Positions 17,333 to 25,870 of a stretch of 64,000 bases of DNA are shown one piece after another. The position numbers and the translations under genes are program-made. Location: the NCBI RefSeq assembly GCF_002159735.1, contig NZ_NFJF01000002.1, positions 336,770 to 400,769 of the forward strand, in the 5' to 3' direction. How positions within the stretch are numbered: position 1 is the stretch's first letter; every line of letters begins with the position of its first letter. Source of the DNA: Olsenella sp. An270 (GTDB lineage: Bacteria > Actinomycetota > Coriobacteriia > Coriobacteriales > Atopobiaceae). Under the pieces are notes generated by a model that made no database searches, was not told where the DNA came from, and was given only the letters and a program-made list of their open reading frames with translations.

Positions 17333-19003
17333 ATGATTTCTTCCGTCGTCCGCACATGCTTCCCCGTGGCCGCCAAGGTCGTGGCCGACCGCGCCGAGGA
17401 GATCAACAAGCTCAACGTCTTCCCCGTCCCCGACGGAGACACCGGCACCAACATGTCGCTCACCCTGAACACCGTCGTCCGCGAGGTGGAGGCCCTGCCG
17501 GCCAGCGCCACCATGGACGACGTCTCCAAGGCGATCACGCACGGCTCGCTCATGGGCGCGCGCGGCAACTCCGGCGTCATCACGAGCCAGATCCTGCGCG
17601 GCATCGCCGAGGGCCTCTGCGACGCCAAGGACCCCGAGCACGCCACGCCCGCGGACGTCGCGCACGCGTTCCGCCGCGGCGTGAAGGTGGCCTTCAAGGC
17701 CGTCCGCAAGCCGGTCGAGGGCACCATCCTCACCGTCCTGCGCGACGTCTCCGCCAAGGCCGACCAGCTCGAGAAGACCCGCGACCTCGCCACGCACGAC
17801 ATGCTCGACGCCCTCGTCGTCGAGGCCTACGAGTCCGTGGCGCGCACCCCCGAGCTGCTGCCCGTCCTCAAGGAGAACGGCGTCGTGGACTCCGGCGCCT
17901 TCGGCTTCGCCGTCTTCATGGAGGCCTTCGTCAACGCCGCCACCGGCAAGGCCGGCGAGCTCACTGACTTCAAGACCACCGTCGACGCCAAGGCCGACGT
18001 CTCCGCCAAGGTCGCCATCGAGCTCAACGACGACTGGGAGGGCTCGGAGTTCCGCTACTGCAACGAGTTCCTCTTCAAGGCCGAGAAGGACTTCGACGTC
18101 GACGAGTCGCTCTCCTATCTCGCCACCCTCGGCGACTGCGAGCTGATCGTGGGCGCCTACCCCGACTTCAAGGTCCACGTCCACTCCAACGAGCCCAACC
18201 GCGTGCTCGAGTACATGCTCCAGTTTGGCCAGGTCTACGAGGTCTTCATCCACAACATGGACATGGAGTCCCACGACCGCACCGCCAAGATCGCGGCCGA
18301 CCAGGCGGCGGAGGGTGAGAAGGACGCGGGCCCGCGCAAGGCGCTCGGCTTCGTGGCCGTCGCGGCCGGCTCGGGCGAGGAGGAGATCCTCCGCTCGCTG
18401 GGCGTTGACGTCGTCGTCTCCGGCGGCCAGACCATGAACCCCTCCACGGCCGACATCCTGGAGGCCATCGAGTCCGCCAACGCCGACAACGTGATCGTGC
18501 TCCCCGGCAACGGCAACATCCGCATGGCCGCCGAGGCAGCCGCCTCCGCCTGCGAGGACGCGCACGTCGCCGTGGTTCCCACCAAGACGGTCCTGCAGGG
18601 CTTCTCGGCCATGTTCGTCGTGGACCCCGAGGCCTCGCTCGAGGACAACGTCGAGGCCATGACCGAGGCCATCCAGGGCGTCCGCGGCGGCGAGGTCACC
18701 ACCGCCGTGCGCGACTCCCAGGCCGCCGACGGCACCCCCATCCACGACGGCGACGTCATGGGCATCCAGGACGACTCGATCGACGTGGTGGGATCCGACG
18801 TCATGCAGGTCACGCTCGACCTCATCGCCAAGATGCAGGACGAGGAGGAGGGCGACTCGCTCACCATCCTCGCCGGCCAGGACATGGACGATGAGAGCTT
18901 CGAGGCGCTCGTCGCCGCCATCGAGGAGGCCCAGCCCGACCTGGAGGTCGACCCGCACCGCGGCGAGCAGCCCCTCTACCCCGTGATCTTCTCGATCGAG
19001 TAG
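17333..19003 (+). CDS. DAK2-domain fatty-acid kinase-like protein (FakA/YloV)
   Basis: The 556-aa protein begins with a DhaL/DAK2 nucleotide-binding domain (residues 1-200) containing NKLNVFPVPDGDTGTNMSLT, where the Asp residues bind Mg-ATP, and HGSLMGARGNSGVI. The middle and C-terminal domains (about 200-556) match the FakA/YloV layout, ending in a domain with GGQTMNPST, the feature that lets FakA dock to a FakB fatty-acid carrier. The FakA-FakB system phosphorylates exogenous fatty acids for PlsX/PlsY use, and plsX lies 5.5 kb downstream. No fakB is in the window. It probably shares a transcript with asp23 and recG. Confidence 0.88.
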   Translation: MISSVVRTCFPVAAKVVADRAEEINKLNVFPVPDGDTGTNMSLTLNTVVREVEALPASATMDDVSKAITHGSLMGARGNSGVITSQILRGIAEGLCDAKDPEHATPADVAHAFRRGVKVAFKAVRKPVEGTILTVLRDVSAKADQLEKTRDLATHDMLDALVVEAYESVARTPELLPVLKENGVVDSGAFGFAVFMEAFVNAATGKAGELTDFKTTVDAKADVSAKVAIELNDDWEGSEFRYCNEFLFKAEKDFDVDESLSYLATLGDCELIVGAYPDFKVHVHSNEPNRVLEYMLQFGQVYEVFIHNMDMESHDRTAKIAADQAAEGEKDAGPRKALGFVAVAAGSGEEEILRSLGVDVVVSGGQTMNPSTADILEAIESANADNVIVLPGNGNIRMAAEAAASACEDAHVAVVPTKTVLQGFSAMFVVDPEASLEDNVEAMTEAIQGVRGGEVTTAVRDSQAADGTPIHDGDVMGIQDDSIDVVGSDVMQVTLDLIAKMQDEEEGDSLTILAGQDMDDESFEALVAAIEEAQPDLEVDPHRGEQPLYPVIFSIE

Positions 19004-19006
19004 GCA

Positions 19007-21175
19007 GTGGGGGAGCGCCCCGCCATACCGTCAGCAGCAGAGAGGGTGCAGCGAACCTGCGCCCTCTCTGACTCTGTGTCGAGCCTGCGCTACGTGAAGG
19101 GCGCGCGCCAGGAGGCGCTCGCGCGCCTGGGGATTCGGCGCGTCCGCGACCTCCTGCTGCACGTGCCCCACCGCTACCTCGACTTCACGAACGTCACCAA
19201 GATCGCCCGTGCCGACGTGGGGCGCGACGCCACGGTCGTCGCCACGGTCGACCGGGTCGACCAGCGCCGCGCGCGCACCCGGCCCAACATGAAGATCGTC
19301 GAGCTCTCCGTCATGGACGAGACGGGCGTCCTCATCGCCACGTTCTTCCGCCAGCCGTGGGTCGCCGAGCAGGTGCACGAGGGGGACACCGTCGCGCTCT
19401 CGGGCAAGGTGACCTTTGGCAACGGCTTCCGGCAGATGAAGGCCCCGTTCTACGAGGTCGTGACGGGGGAGGGCGGCGCCGGCGGCTACGCGCGCGTCCT
19501 GCCCGTCCATCCCGTCACCGAGGGCCTCACCGCAAGCTGGATGCGCAGGATCGTCGCCTCGGCCGTCGCCGACGCCTCCGACGTCTGCGACTGGCTGCCG
19601 GCGTCGCTCGCCGCCCGCCGCGGTCTCATGACGCTCGGACGCGCCCTGCGCGACGTCCACTTCCCGCCCTCCGTTGCGGCCGCGGGCCTCGCGCGCAGGC
19701 GGCTCGCCTACGACGAGCTGCTCTGTCTCCAGCTGGCCCTTCTCGCCCGACGCCAGATCGAGCTCGCCGGCGTGGAGCCCTGCTCGCACGTCAGCGGGGG
19801 ACCGCACGTGGACGCCCTTCTCGCCGCGCTTCCCTTTGACCTCACCGACGAGCAGCGCGTCGCCGCCGATGAGATCCTGGCCGACATGGCCGCCCCGCGC
19901 GTCATGAACCGGCTGCTCCTGGGCGACGTCGGGACCGGCAAGACCGCCGTCGCCGCGGTCGCGCTCGCCGCCGTGGCCGACACCGGGACCCAGGCCGCCG
20001 TCATGGCGCCCACCTCGGTGCTCGCGCGCCAGTACGCCGAGAAGCTCGGCCCCGTGCTCGACGCCGCGCACGTGAGCTGGGCGCTCGTGACCGGCGCTAC
20101 GCCCGCGCCCGAGCGCTCGCGCCTCGAGAGCGCGGCTGCCCGCGGCGAGGTGACGGTCGTCTTTGGCACGACGGCGCTGCTCTCCGACGCCCTCGAGTTC
20201 TCCGCCCTCACGCTCGTGGTGATCGACGAGCAGCACCGCTTTGGCGTCGACCAGCGCGCGGCCCTGCGGCGCAAGGGCGCGGGCGCGGACCTTCTGGCCA
20301 TGACCGCCACGCCCATCCCGCGCACGCTCGCCCTCTCGCTCTACGGCGACGTCGACCTCTCGAGGATCCGCCGTCGGCCGCGCGCCGGCGCGGGCATCAC
20401 GACGCGCGTCATCTCTCCCACCAACCTCGACCTCGCATGGGGTGCCATCCGAGACGCCGTGGCGGCCGGGCGCCAGGCCTACGTGGTCTGCCCGCTCGTG
20501 GACGACGCCGACGACGGGTCGGCGCTCGACGACGTCCCCGAGGCCCTGCGCGGCTCGGCCGCCCGCCCGCGCGCCGCGGTGCCCACGCTCGAGGAGCTGC
20601 GCGCCCAGGTCCTGCCGGGCGTCGCCTGCGACCTGCTCCACGGTCGCATGACGGCGGCCGAGAAGGACCTCGCCATGGAGCGGTTCCGCGCGGGGAAGAC
20701 CCAGGTGCTCGTGACCACCACGGTCGTGGAGGTGGGCGTGGACGTCCCCAACGCCACGGTCATGGTCGTGCTCGACGCCGACCGCTTTGGCCTGGCCACC
20801 CTCCATCAGCTCCGCGGCCGCGTCGGCCGCGGCGACGTCTCGGGGACGGTCTTCCTCTCCTGTGCGGCCAAGCGCGACAGCCGCGCGCGAGAGCGCCTCG
20901 CCGCCCTGGAGGCGACCTCGGACGGCTTCGAGCTCGCCGAGCTCGACCTGCGTCTGCGTCACGAGGGCGAGGTTCTGGGGTATCGTCAGAGCGGCGGCGT
21001 CTCGCTCGAGGTCTCCGACCTCGAGGCCGACCGCGACCTCGTGGAGTGGGCGCATGCCGACGCCCGCGAGATCGCCGACGCCGACCCGCGCCTCTCCGCG
21101 CCCGCGCACCGCGCGATGGCGCTCGAGGTGCGCGACAGGTTTGGTGCCTACTTCGAGGAGCTGGAGCGCGCATGA
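19007..21175 (+). CDS. recG: ATP-dependent DNA helicase RecG
   Basis: The 722-aa protein has an N-terminal wedge/OB domain (about 60-160) and a helicase core with LLGDVGTGKTAVAAVA (Walker A), VIDEQHRFGVDQR (motif II, DEQH), MTATPIPRTLALS (motif III), and TTVVEVGVDVPNATVMVV and HQLRGRVGRG (motifs V and VI). It reverses stalled forks and branch-migrates Holliday junctions. The GTG start is four bases after the upstream stop and has a weak ribosome site, so it is probably read by coupling. It overlaps rsmD by four bases. Confidence 0.97.
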   Translation: MGERPAIPSAAERVQRTCALSDSVSSLRYVKGARQEALARLGIRRVRDLLLHVPHRYLDFTNVTKIARADVGRDATVVATVDRVDQRRARTRPNMKIVELSVMDETGVLIATFFRQPWVAEQVHEGDTVALSGKVTFGNGFRQMKAPFYEVVTGEGGAGGYARVLPVHPVTEGLTASWMRRIVASAVADASDVCDWLPASLAARRGLMTLGRALRDVHFPPSVAAAGLARRRLAYDELLCLQLALLARRQIELAGVEPCSHVSGGPHVDALLAALPFDLTDEQRVAADEILADMAAPRVMNRLLLGDVGTGKTAVAAVALAAVADTGTQAAVMAPTSVLARQYAEKLGPVLDAAHVSWALVTGATPAPERSRLESAAARGEVTVVFGTTALLSDALEFSALTLVVIDEQHRFGVDQRAALRRKGAGADLLAMTATPIPRTLALSLYGDVDLSRIRRRPRAGAGITTRVISPTNLDLAWGAIRDAVAAGRQAYVVCPLVDDADDGSALDDVPEALRGSAARPRAAVPTLEELRAQVLPGVACDLLHGRMTAAEKDLAMERFRAGKTQVLVTTTVVEVGVDVPNATVMVVLDADRFGLATLHQLRGRVGRGDVSGTVFLSCAAKRDSRARERLAALEATSDGFELAELDLRLRHEGEVLGYRQSGGVSLEVSDLEADRDLVEWAHADAREIADADPRLSAPAHRAMALEVRDRFGAYFEELERA

Positions 21176-21759
21176 GGATCGTCGGCGGAAAGTGGCGGGG
21201 GCGGCAGATCGAGGCCCCGGAGGGGCGCGGCGTCACGCGGCCCACGACCGACCGCATGCGCGAGAGCATCGCCTCGCAGATCCTCTCGGCGCGCGGGCTC
21301 GACCTCTCCGGCCGCTCGGTGCTCGACGCGTTCGCGGGCTCGGGCGCCATGGGGCTCGAGCTGCTCTCGCGCGGCGCCGCCCGCGCGACCTTCGTGGACC
21401 GGGACCGCCGCGCCGTTGCCCGCATCCGGCGCACGGTCGGCGCGCTCGGGGCCGGGGAGGGGGAGGTCGCCGCGCTCGCCGGCGACGTCTTCGCGCTCGC
21501 CGCACGCGGCCTTCCGGGTGCGCCGTTCGACGTCGTGTTCCTCGACCCGCCCTACGCGCTCGAGGCAGCCCGCGTCTCCGGGCTCGTGGACGCGCTCGCG
21601 TCCTCGGGCCAGCTCGCCGACGGCGCCGTGGTAGTCTACGAGCATGCGGCCGACGCCCCCGCCCTGAGCTGCGACGCGCTGGGGCCCGCCCGCTCCAGAA
21701 GACATGGGATTACGGCCGTGGACCTCATGGTCGCACGCGTGGAAGAGGACGATCAATGA
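21172..21759 (+). CDS. rsmD: 16S rRNA (guanine966-N2)-methyltransferase
   Basis: The 195-aa protein begins MRIVGGKWRGRQIEAP and has the RsmD hallmarks TRPTTDRMRESI, the SAM-binding DAFAGSGAMGLELLSRG and the catalytic DPPY (FLDPPYAL). It methylates G966 of 16S rRNA. ATGA overlaps link it to recG before and coaD after, a common recG-rsmD-coaD operon. Confidence 0.96.
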   Translation: MRIVGGKWRGRQIEAPEGRGVTRPTTDRMRESIASQILSARGLDLSGRSVLDAFAGSGAMGLELLSRGAARATFVDRDRRAVARIRRTVGALGAGEGEVAALAGDVFALAARGLPGAPFDVVFLDPPYALEAARVSGLVDALASSGQLADGAVVVYEHAADAPALSCDALGPARSRRHGITAVDLMVARVEEDDQ

Positions 21760-22268
21760 GCAGCGAGACCATCACGCACGTCGTCGTGCCGGGAACCTTC
21801 GACCCGGTGACGCTCGGCCACATCGACGTCATCCGCAGGACGCGCCGGCTCTTCCCGCGCGTCACCGTCGCCGTGGCGGCGTCCGCCAACAAGAACGGCC
21901 GCGGGACCACGTTCTCGCTCGAGGAGCGCGTCGAGATGATCCGCGAGGCGCTGGTCTGCGAGGGCCTGCCGGACGACATCGAGGTCGCGCCCTTCACCGG
22001 GCTTCTCGTCAGCTTTGCCAAGGAGCTCGGCGCGGGCGGCGTGGTCAAGGGCCTGCGCGCGATGACTGACTTCGAGTATGAGCTCCAGCAGGCGGACCTC
22101 AACAGCCACCTCTCCCCGGACCTGGAGAGCGTCTTCGTCATGTCCAACCCGCAGTACGGCTACGTCTCGTCGTCGATCGTGCGCGAGATCGCCTCGATGG
22201 GCTCCGACGTGAGCACGCTCGTGCCCGCCAACGTCAACGAGCGGCTGCTCGCGCGCTACGGGCGGTAG
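21756..22268 (+). CDS. coaD: Phosphopantetheine adenylyltransferase
   Basis: The 170-aa nucleotidyltransferase has PGTFDPVTLGHIDVI near the N-terminus (the TxGH form of the HxGH motif) and YVSSSIVREIA at the C-terminus (ISSSxxR type). It makes dephospho-CoA from phosphopantetheine and ATP. CoA feeds the plsX/acpP lipid genes downstream. It is the last gene before a 393-bp gap filled by 31-bp repeats. Confidence 0.97.
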   Translation: MSSETITHVVVPGTFDPVTLGHIDVIRRTRRLFPRVTVAVAASANKNGRGTTFSLEERVEMIREALVCEGLPDDIEVAPFTGLLVSFAKELGAGGVVKGLRAMTDFEYELQQADLNSHLSPDLESVFVMSNPQYGYVSSSIVREIASMGSDVSTLVPANVNERLLARYGR

Positions 22269-22273
22269 AGCGG

Positions 22274-22522
22274 TCCTTCTCGCCCGGCGCTTTCCGCGAT
22301 TTGCCGCCCTTGTCCTTCTCGGCCCTAGAAAGTCGTGCCCTTGTACGGCAGCGACGGCCCCGGGGCGTACAACGCCGAGAATTTCTAGAAGATCTTGCGA
22401 CAAGGTCGTCGATTCCTAGAGGCGCAGGTGACAAGGACAACGATTCCTAGGGGCGGGGACGACAAGGGCCGCGTTTTCTAGAACCGCGGGCGACAAGGAC
22501 GGCGATTCCCGGAGCCCGCCGC
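22274..22522. repeat. 31-bp-period facing repeat array, family B locus 1
   Basis: Left-facing units begin at 22307 and 22338, with a diverged unit near 22274 (CCCTTGTCC word). Complementary units (GACAAGGnCG...CTAGA) begin at 22368, 22399, 22430, 22461 and 22492, an exact 31-base period. The array fills most of the gap between coaD and the coiled-coil gene. The remaining bases up to 22661 hold a GC-rich patch and presumably the next promoter. Confidence 0.9.
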
Positions 22523-22661
22523 CACGCCCGCCGACGCGAAACCGCCACAACCTGCGGTGGCCCCCGGCTGCGCCTTTATCATCAGGCGCGCAATCTGCTA
22601 CTATGGCCTTTGATGGAGCCACTGCGCCCACCACCGATGAGTCACGCGAAAGGAACCATAG

Positions 22662-23159
22662 ATGCAGCCAGGTGAGGAAATCGAGAGCTTGGTGGACGAG
22701 CTCGAGCAGATCGTCAACGAGGCAAAGTCCCCGCTCATGGACAACGGCCAGAAGAAGATCGTGGACGCCCAGGACGTCTACGAGATTCTCGACGAGATCC
22801 GTCGCGTCTTCCCGCAGGAGTTCTCCGATGCGCGCCGCATCCTCAAGGAGGAGCAGGAGATGCTCGACCGCGCGCAGCAGCAGGCCAACTCCATCATCGC
22901 CGACGCCCAGCAGCAGGCGATCATCCTCGCGGGCGACCAGGAGGTCGTGCGCATCGCGCAGCAGCAGGCCGAGGGCATCCGCGACCAGGCCGCGCAGTAC
23001 GAGCGCGACACCCGCTACAACGCCGAGGAGTACGCCGACACGGTGCTGGCCCACCTCGAGGAGAACCTCAAGAGCCTCACGAGCTCCGTCTCCCGCGTCC
23101 GCCAGACGCTCGACGAGAACTCCGGCCCGCGCAACACCACCAACAACGTGCCCTGGTAG
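22662..23159 (+). CDS. Coiled-coil protein, SepIVA/DivIVA-like by position and form
   Basis: The 165-aa protein is almost entirely helical: an acidic N-terminal segment with DAQDVYEILDEIRRVFPQ, then a Gln/Ala-rich coiled coil (AQQQANSIIADAQQQAIILA, related to the F0 b-subunit-like pattern often misannotated as ATP synthase). No membrane segment is visible. In mycobacteria the septal protein SepIVA occupies the same place beside DUF177 and rnc. I therefore infer a role in division or polar growth. Cytoplasmic; direct family membership needs a profile search. AAAGGAACC precedes the start. Confidence 0.75.
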   Translation: MQPGEEIESLVDELEQIVNEAKSPLMDNGQKKIVDAQDVYEILDEIRRVFPQEFSDARRILKEEQEMLDRAQQQANSIIADAQQQAIILAGDQEVVRIAQQQAEGIRDQAAQYERDTRYNAEEYADTVLAHLEENLKSLTSSVSRVRQTLDENSGPRNTTNNVPW

Positions 23160-23167
23160 CAGCCGTC

Positions 23168-23752
23168 ATGAAGCCGCTGCCCTTTGTCATCGACGACCGC
23201 CTCGCGGCGGCGGGCGACACCTGCCCGCTCGCCGGCCACCTCGACGAGTCCGGCTACGAGCTCGGTGACCACGAGTTCTCCCTGCCCGAGGGAATCGACT
23301 ACGACCTCGTGCTCACCAACGCCGGCGAGGGCATCCTCGCGACGGGGCTCGTCCGCGCCCACGTGGTGGGGACGTGCGACCGCTGCCTGGAGGATGCCGA
23401 GTTCGACGTGGCGGGCGAGGTCGACGGCTACTACCTCTTCGAGGAGCCCGAGCGCCTGGGCGAGGACGAGGACGAGGCCGACTACGAGCTCGTCGCGCCC
23501 GACAACACGATCGACCTCTCGGTCGCGCTGCTCTCGGCGCTCGTGATGGACACGCCGTTCGTGGTGCTGTGCCGCGAGGACTGCGCCGGCCTCTGCCCGG
23601 TCTGCGGTGCCAACCTCAACGACGGCGACTGCGGTCACGCGGCCCAGATCGAGGCACAGCGCGAGGCCGATCGCCTCGAGTCGTCGCCCTTCTCGGCGCT
23701 CGCTGGGCTCGATCTTGGCGCGTCCGAGGGGGACGATTCCGCGAACGAGTGA
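23168..23752 (+). CDS. DUF177 (YceD-type) protein
   Basis: The 194-aa acidic protein has the DUF177 pattern GTCDRCLEDAEF in the centre and a C-terminal CREDCAGLCPVCGANLNDGDCGH zinc-like cluster. In most bacteria it is encoded next to rpmF, as here, and is linked to 23S rRNA or large-subunit maturation. It begins eight bases after the coiled-coil gene, so the two are probably co-transcribed. No strong Shine-Dalgarno sequence is visible. Confidence 0.93.
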   Translation: MKPLPFVIDDRLAAAGDTCPLAGHLDESGYELGDHEFSLPEGIDYDLVLTNAGEGILATGLVRAHVVGTCDRCLEDAEFDVAGEVDGYYLFEEPERLGEDEDEADYELVAPDNTIDLSVALLSALVMDTPFVVLCREDCAGLCPVCGANLNDGDCGHAAQIEAQREADRLESSPFSALAGLDLGASEGDDSANE

Positions 23753-23872
23753 AGAATTGCTGAGCACGTGCCCTTTTCGTGGACTCGTGCTATAGTGTCT
23801 CCTTGCGTGAATTGGTAATGAGCGCCTCCGTGGGCGAGCGGCGGGCGCCTTCGTGACAAGAGAGGTTTTGAC

Positions 23873-24052
23873 ATGGCAGTACCCAAGCAAAAGAAGGGCC
23901 GCGGCGCCACCCACTCCCGTCGTTCGGCCAACAGCAAGCTCGCTGCTCCGGCGCGCTCCGTGTGCCCGCAGTGCGGCGCTCCCAAGCTCCCGCACCACGT
24001 GTGCCCCAACTGCGGTCACTACAAGGACCGCGAGGTCATCGTCACCGAGTAG
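23873..24052 (+). CDS. rpmF: 50S ribosomal protein bL32
   Basis: The 59-aa protein MAVPKQKKGRGATHSRRSAN... has the bL32 basic N-terminus and two CxxC pairs (CPQC and CPNC) that bind zinc. The ATG follows AAGAGAGG. A TATAGT box at 23791-23796 may drive it separately from DUF177. A terminator follows, so it ends the transcript. Confidence 0.97.
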   Translation: MAVPKQKKGRGATHSRRSANSKLAAPARSVCPQCGAPKLPHHVCPNCGHYKDREVIVTE

Positions 24053-24075
24053 CATCGCTCACAGACGACTCCGCA

Positions 24076-24105
24076 GGGGTCGGGCCTTCGGGTCCGGCCC
24101 CTTTT
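24076..24105 (+). terminator. Rho-independent terminator of rpmF
   Basis: GGGGTCGGGCC pairs with GGTCCGGCCCC around a TTCG loop and is followed by TTTT. Confidence 0.93.
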
Positions 24106-24118
24106 GCGTGCGGCGGCG

Positions 24119-24490
24119 TCCTTGTCGCCCGGCGTTCCGGGAATCGCCGCCCTTGTCCGGTTGGGCTCTAGAAAATGCCGCCCTTGTCCGAGGTTCTTCT
24201 AGGAATGCGCGCCCTTGTCCGAACCCCTTCTAAAGATTGCCTCCCTTGTCCGGCAGCCTTCTAGGAATCGCCGCCCTTGTCCGAGCTAGCGCTGATTTGG
24301 CCGGACAAGGGCTTGCAATTCTAGACGTCGGGATGACAAAGGCGGCGATTTTCGGAAGGGGCACAGGCAAGGGCGGCAATTCTTAGACGCGGCCCGGACA
24401 ATGACGGCGATTTTCGGAAGGGGCACAGGCAAGGGCAGCAATTCTTAGACGCGGCGCAGACAAGGGCCGTGATTCGTAGAACGGCGCGGG
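24119..24490. repeat. Symmetric 31-bp array, six units facing six, family B locus 2
   Basis: Units of consensus CCCTTGTCCGnnnnnCTTCT followed by AGGAATCGCCG begin at 24119, 24150, 24181, 24212, 24243 and 24274. The reverse-complement units (GACAAGGGCGGCGATT...) begin at 24304, 24335, 24366, 24397, 24428 and 24459. Both halves keep a 31-base period exactly. Outer positions are conserved and about five central positions vary. The whole gap between rpmF and plsX is this structure; the plsX promoter (CATAAT at 24521-24526) comes after it. Confidence 0.95.
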
Positions 24491-24559
24491 CGAGAAGGAC
24501 GGGCGGCGTGCGTGACGTGGCATAATGGGACGCGGACAAGAACGCGCGAAAGGGGAGAC

Positions 24560-25549
24560 ATGACCACCATCTGCGTAGACGTCATGGGCGCCGACAAGGA
24601 GCCCGAGGTCCTTCTCGAGGGCGTGGCCCAGGCGCTCGCCGACGACCCCGAGCTCGAGGTGCTCGTCGCCGGCGCCGCCGAGGTGGTCGAGCCCTTCGCG
24701 GCCGCCCACGAGCGCGCCCGCGCCCTCGTGACGACCGAGGTCATCACGATGTCCGAGCACCCAGCGAGCGCCGTGCGCCAGAAGAAGGACGCGAGCATCG
24801 TGCGCGCCGCCGCCGCCGTGCGCGCGGGCGAGGCCGACGGGCTCTTCTCGGCCGGCTCCACCGGCGCCGTGCTCACCGCCGCGACCTTTGGCGTGGGCCG
24901 CATCAAGGGGGTCAAGCGCCCCGCGCTCTCGCTGCCGTTCCCGGGCGTCTCCGGCAAGCCCACGGTCTTTCTCGACATGGGCGCCAATGCCGACGTCAAG
25001 CCCGACGTGCTGGTGCAGTTCGCCCACATGGGGCGTGCCTACTCGCGCGCGGTCCTGGGCGTGGCCGAGCCGCGCGTGGGCCTGCTCTGCAACGGCTCCG
25101 AGGACACCAAGGGCTCGGAGATGGCGCTCGCCTACCACGCCGCGCTCGAGGCGGGGGACTGCGGATTCGCCGGCAACGCGGAGGGCACCGACCTGCTCGC
25201 CGGCACCTTCGACGTCATCGTGGCGGACGGCTTCACCGGAAACGTTGCCCTCAAGTCGATCGAGGGCACGGGCAAGTTCGTCATCAAGCGCCTCAAGGCC
25301 GCGATGGAGGCGTCGCTTTCCAACAAGATCGGCATGGCCCTTCTCGCCAAGTCGCTCAAGTCGCTGGCCGCCGAGATGTCCGGCGACGAGTACGGCGGCG
25401 CCATCCTGCTGGGCCTGCGCGCCCCGGTCGTGAAGGGGCACGGCGCCACGAGCGCCCAGGCCGTCCGCAAGGGCACGCTCGCCGCCGCGGCGGCCGTCCG
25501 GGCCGGGCTCTGCGAGAAGATCGCCGACGCCTGCGAGATCGCCGGCTAG
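24560..25549 (+). CDS. plsX: Phosphate acyltransferase PlsX
   Basis: The 329-aa protein starts MTTICVDVMGADKEP and carries the PlsX landmarks ASIVRAAAAVRAGEADG, FSAGSTGAVLTAATF and DMGANADVKPD, with EGTDLLAGTFDVIVADGFTGN later. It makes acyl-phosphate from acyl-ACP for phospholipid synthesis and is a peripheral membrane enzyme. An AAAGGGGAGA site precedes the ATG at 24560. It leads the plsX-acpP-rnc-smc-ftsY-ffh run seen in Bacillus, here without fapR, fabD and fabG. Confidence 0.97.
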   Translation: MTTICVDVMGADKEPEVLLEGVAQALADDPELEVLVAGAAEVVEPFAAAHERARALVTTEVITMSEHPASAVRQKKDASIVRAAAAVRAGEADGLFSAGSTGAVLTAATFGVGRIKGVKRPALSLPFPGVSGKPTVFLDMGANADVKPDVLVQFAHMGRAYSRAVLGVAEPRVGLLCNGSEDTKGSEMALAYHAALEAGDCGFAGNAEGTDLLAGTFDVIVADGFTGNVALKSIEGTGKFVIKRLKAAMEASLSNKIGMALLAKSLKSLAAEMSGDEYGGAILLGLRAPVVKGHGATSAQAVRKGTLAAAAAVRAGLCEKIADACEIAG

Positions 25550-25615
25550 CGCGGGTGGGCGCCGGGCGCCGGACGGGGTAGAATCGTACGGTAGGCTTTA
25601 TCCGGAGGAGGAACC

Positions 25616-25855
25616 ATGGACCGCGACGCAATTCTCGCCAAGGTGATCGAGGTCGTCGACGACACGCTCTCGCTCGGCTCCGACGTCACGCTCGACGAGC
25701 AGACCAACCTGAAGGAACTCGGCGCCGACTCGTTCGACCTGCTCGAGCTCGTGACCGCCCTCGAGGACGAGTTCTCCATGACCTTCGACGACGACGCCGT
25801 GGGCACGATCGCCACCGTCGGCCAGGCCGTCGACGCCATCGCGGCCGCCCAGTAG
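25616..25855 (+). CDS. acpP: Acyl carrier protein
   Basis: The 79-aa acidic protein has the phosphopantetheine site GADSFDLLELV, in which the first Ser carries the prosthetic group. It accepts acyl chains for PlsX and fatty-acid synthesis. GGAGGAGGAACC precedes the ATG. TAGAAT at 25579-25584 could be a -10 box. The stop codon abuts rnc. Confidence 0.96.
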   Translation: MDRDAILAKVIEVVDDTLSLGSDVTLDEQTNLKELGADSFDLLELVTALEDEFSMTFDDDAVGTIATVGQAVDAIAAAQ

Positions 25856-25870
25856 GTGGGGGACCGATCG

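Noticed and set aside
24119..24490. CRISPR array
   Set aside because: The 31-bp period is seductive, but there are no spacers of separate origin, the units invert midway, the same words recur at two other loci, and no cas gene is in the window.
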